Shown here: positions 61,701-64,000 of the stretch, one piece after another
Layout of the letters: each line of letters starts with the position of its first letter
Numbering within the stretch: the first letter of the stretch is position 1
NCBI RefSeq assembly: GCF_048128805.1
Contig: NC_135998.1
Location: 20,849,156 to 20,913,155 of the forward strand
Reading direction: 5' to 3'
Length of the DNA stretch: 64,000 nucleotides
Origin: Centroberyx gerrardi
Taxonomy: Eukaryota; Chordata; Actinopteri; Beryciformes; Berycidae
Position numbers and translations under genes: made by a program
The notes under the pieces: model-generated
What the model was told of the DNA's origin: nothing
The model's database searches: none
What the model saw: the letters and a program-made list of their open reading frames with translations, nothing else

Positions 61701-62440
61701 TTGAAGTGCAAGTAATAAATATGGTGAAATTGTGTGCAATTTTATCATGGGGGCTATCTGATTTTTACATTGCTTATTTGAGTTTGCGTTTAATGCTAGA
61801 CAGTCTTTGCAAATAAACATCAATAATGTTTCTTGCTGGAACCGCAGATTGATTATGGGAGATTATTGATCAGATTGCTGTATTATAGGGTCTAGCATGA
61901 CCTTTGGCTTCAATGGATGTTCCCCAAATTATGCAGAACATTCTGGAAAATTATGCATTATGGTGGTACGTCTGCGCTGACCTTGAGCAACAGAAGCATC
62001 TGTCACAAAATGCTACATGCTCAATGAAACTTAATAAAAAGTATAAATGTAATTTTAAATTAAGCCTGTTTCTGATGTGGTGAAATGATTTAAAGTTAGA
62101 GGCAGATGAAAAAGAATAATAAAAAACAACAATACTTTAAATTGTAAAATGTCGTGATGAAATAAATAATGGCTTGTCAAGGTCAGATTGTCTTGCCACA
62201 CATTCTGCAGCCAAGCTATCCTCCATGGGCCAGTGACACCAAAACAAAATGGAGTGCTGTCCCGGTTACAACTTACTTCTCCTCCACCAACTGTTTTTGG
62301 TACTCCTCATACTCCTCGCGTGTCATCCCTGCTGCTTTGGCGGGGTCTGAAGGGGTGGCCTCCTCTTCCTTGTCACCTCCACCGCCAAGACCCATTCCTG
62401 ACAATGGGTTACCAATCATGCTCTTGATCAAGAAAGCCAT
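55770..62440 (-). CDS. cplx4: Complexin-4
   Basis: Three exons in matching phase: 62277-62440, 58991-59078, 55770-55997; 159 residues (human complexin-4 has 160). Exon 1 starts [11 protein letters not shown] and contains [18 protein letters not shown] (accessory helix side). Exon 2 holds the SNARE-binding central helix ending LRDKYRLPK. Exon 3 continues [20 protein letters not shown] and ends KCTVM: a CAAX box (CTVM) for prenyl anchoring, the mark of complexin-3/4 as opposed to complexin-1/2. Complexin-4 clamps and supports synaptic-vesicle fusion at retinal ribbon synapses (family knowledge). Introns are 2993 and 3198 bp and show no genes. Teleosts have several cplx4 copies; which paralogue this is was not resolved. 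Confidence 0.95.
57673..57702. repeat. Short perfect inverted repeat in cplx4 intron 2
   Basis: AAAACATGCTAT and ATAGCATGTTTT form 12-bp arms around a 6-base loop. AT-rich; no function assigned. Confidence 0.7.
58804..58832. repeat. (GAACT)n pentamer array
   Basis: Five to six CTGAA units in cplx4 intron 2, close to exon 2. Confidence 0.8.
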
Positions 62441-64000
62441 CTTGCCTTATGTGATTATTCGCTCTGCTAGGGTAAGAATATTTTTTTCGATTAAACTGAA
62501 GTTGCTCCACTTATGGTGCCCTCCGGTTTGGGTTCCTATAGCTGTCAAATCCAGTGGTAGCTGTCTGGCTAACCTGCCGCTTGTCTATGTAGCCAAGGAC
62601 ACACTGACGACCAGCAGCAGACGCAAAAAAAAAAAAACAGTTTTGCCTCGGCCATAATCTGGATTAAATCCTCCCGGCTCCACTATGCTAAGAGGCAGAT
62701 GGCCTGTTTTCTCTCTATTTTTAAAACGTGGAGACTTTTCTGTGTGTTATTTTTATTAATTTTGACACATTGTGCATTCTTTGGCAATTCTGGGTGCATC
62801 ACTATCAAAGTTCACCATAAAAATGGTTTTGAAGATGAGTTTGTTTCCTCAGCCTGTGACAACACATATGCTGCTTCCGCCCACTGGCGCTTAATCATAT
62901 TAGTTAAGTAGGGGCTGGCCCGTGTGCAGCTTCACCCAGAGATTTCCATTTATACTGCTGAGACGAAGCAGAGCAGAGAGAGGAGCGGGATTACAGGGTT
63001 GTTTATCCCCGCTAGAGCCATCCTTCATTCTGCCGTGCTATTGTTCAACGGGACAATGACTGACAGGAGGATGAGAGATGGGGAGGGGACAACTCTCATT
63101 TCATTTCATTTCAGTTCATCCTATCAACCCATCACTATCTGTGAGCTTGATGAAGGGCTTGTAGATTACCTCAATATTCTTGAGCACTCGAATACTTCAA
63201 AAATGCTCAATTGCAACCAAATATGTTTTGCAACATCTCTGGGAGGGAGCTTAATTGAACGCTTTGGTGTAAAGTTACAGTATGTTAAATGCATGTTTTC
63301 TTAAATTTTTCATATTCAAGCAAATAATACTATGTGGTGCTCTTTCCATCACGCCTCAGTGGTTGGTGTTTCGCTTTTTTGACAAAGGGCATGTAGAGCG
63401 ATAGAACTACATGGAGGAGTTAAGAGGAAGTCTAATATGACACTCTGCCTCCTGAGCAACTCCTTTGACAGTTTTATGCATTATTTGAAAAATATCTGCT
63501 TTATCAATCGTTCTAAAGTGTTCTAGGGATTCAAAGGGTGGCTTGATGATGACATACGTCAAGATGATCAGTTTAGGTGCCCCATTGCCCCATCAATCTG
63601 CATCCATCTACACATTAATACAAAAGCATTCATATAAGAACCTGCCGTACATGCTATGGAATGCATTATCGTTGTTATTCCTTTATCTGTGTTCTTCAGT
63701 GAGGAAAAGATGTGCTTCACTGTATTTGTCTAAATAATCACTGATAGGATTTTAGGGTAGATATTCATTCCTTTATCTGGAAATGTAATTGAATGTTTTT
63801 GCTATTGCCACAACTCTGCAGTGCCACTTCATGGTGATAAACAACAATGAACGTCATTGTCTGCTGAGCTGAACACTCCTCTTTTTTTCTCAGAGAAACA
63901 GACACAGCCAGGTAAAGTGTTTTCAGCGGGCAACAATAGCTCAAATAGGAGTGTGAATGTAACAAAGAGGGCAGACAATACCATAGCAAGGTTAAACCCC
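62441..64000. other. Upstream of cplx4, no gene seen
   Basis: It contains the cplx4 leader and promoter region (not resolved; no clear TATA box). Past 62700 the sequence shows neither coding exons nor recognised repeats. Confidence 0.5.

Overview
The window looks like nuclear DNA of a ray-finned (teleost) fish. It carries spliced vertebrate genes with small introns, a homeobox gene that matches the teleost rx3 paralogue better than mammalian RAX, and fish-type LINE, hAT and LTR repeats. Five protein-coding genes can be read exon by exon, and all exon junctions used are GT-AG with matching phase: an O-acyltransferase-like gene (oacyl, minus strand, 11 exons, 3' end outside the window), znf532 (minus, 8 coding exons), grp (plus, 3 exons), rx3 (minus, 3 exons) and cplx4 (minus, 3 exons).

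Layout. 1-4000: transposable-element pile-up (end of an LTR element with a 1.9-kb LTR, a hAT-type element with a perfect 8-bp target duplication, and an inverted-repeat element). 4067-17454: oacyl; its introns 4 and 5 consist largely of mobile elements, including a LINE interrupted by a hAT element and probably by a second LINE tail. 17455-24267: intergenic, with a possible ISRE/TATA promoter and a 27-bp palindromic tandem repeat. 24268-33058: znf532. 33059-44429: long non-coding stretch upstream of znf532 ending in an ~840-bp pentanucleotide satellite. 44535-45870: grp. 48409-51076: rx3, with a perfect 28-bp inverted repeat in intron 1. 55770-62440: cplx4. 62441-64000: no gene seen.

The gene set is the ZNF532 - OACYL(P) - (SEC11C) - GRP - RAX - CPLX4 neighbourhood of human 18q21. 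Here the znf532/oacyl pair is flipped relative to grp-rx3-cplx4, and no sec11c is visible between the blocks. In humans the O-acyltransferase-like gene is a pseudogene; here its frame is open through all visible exons. The genes do not form an operon or pathway. rx3 (eye-field homeobox factor) and cplx4 (retinal ribbon-synapse complexin) share a retinal theme, grp encodes a neuropeptide precursor, and znf532 a chromatin-associated zinc-finger protein. I found no clearly new coding system. The most unusual non-coding items are the satellite next to grp, the perfect hairpin in rx3, an element built around five copies of a ~24-bp motif, and a cluster of host-type promoter motifs inside the LTR.
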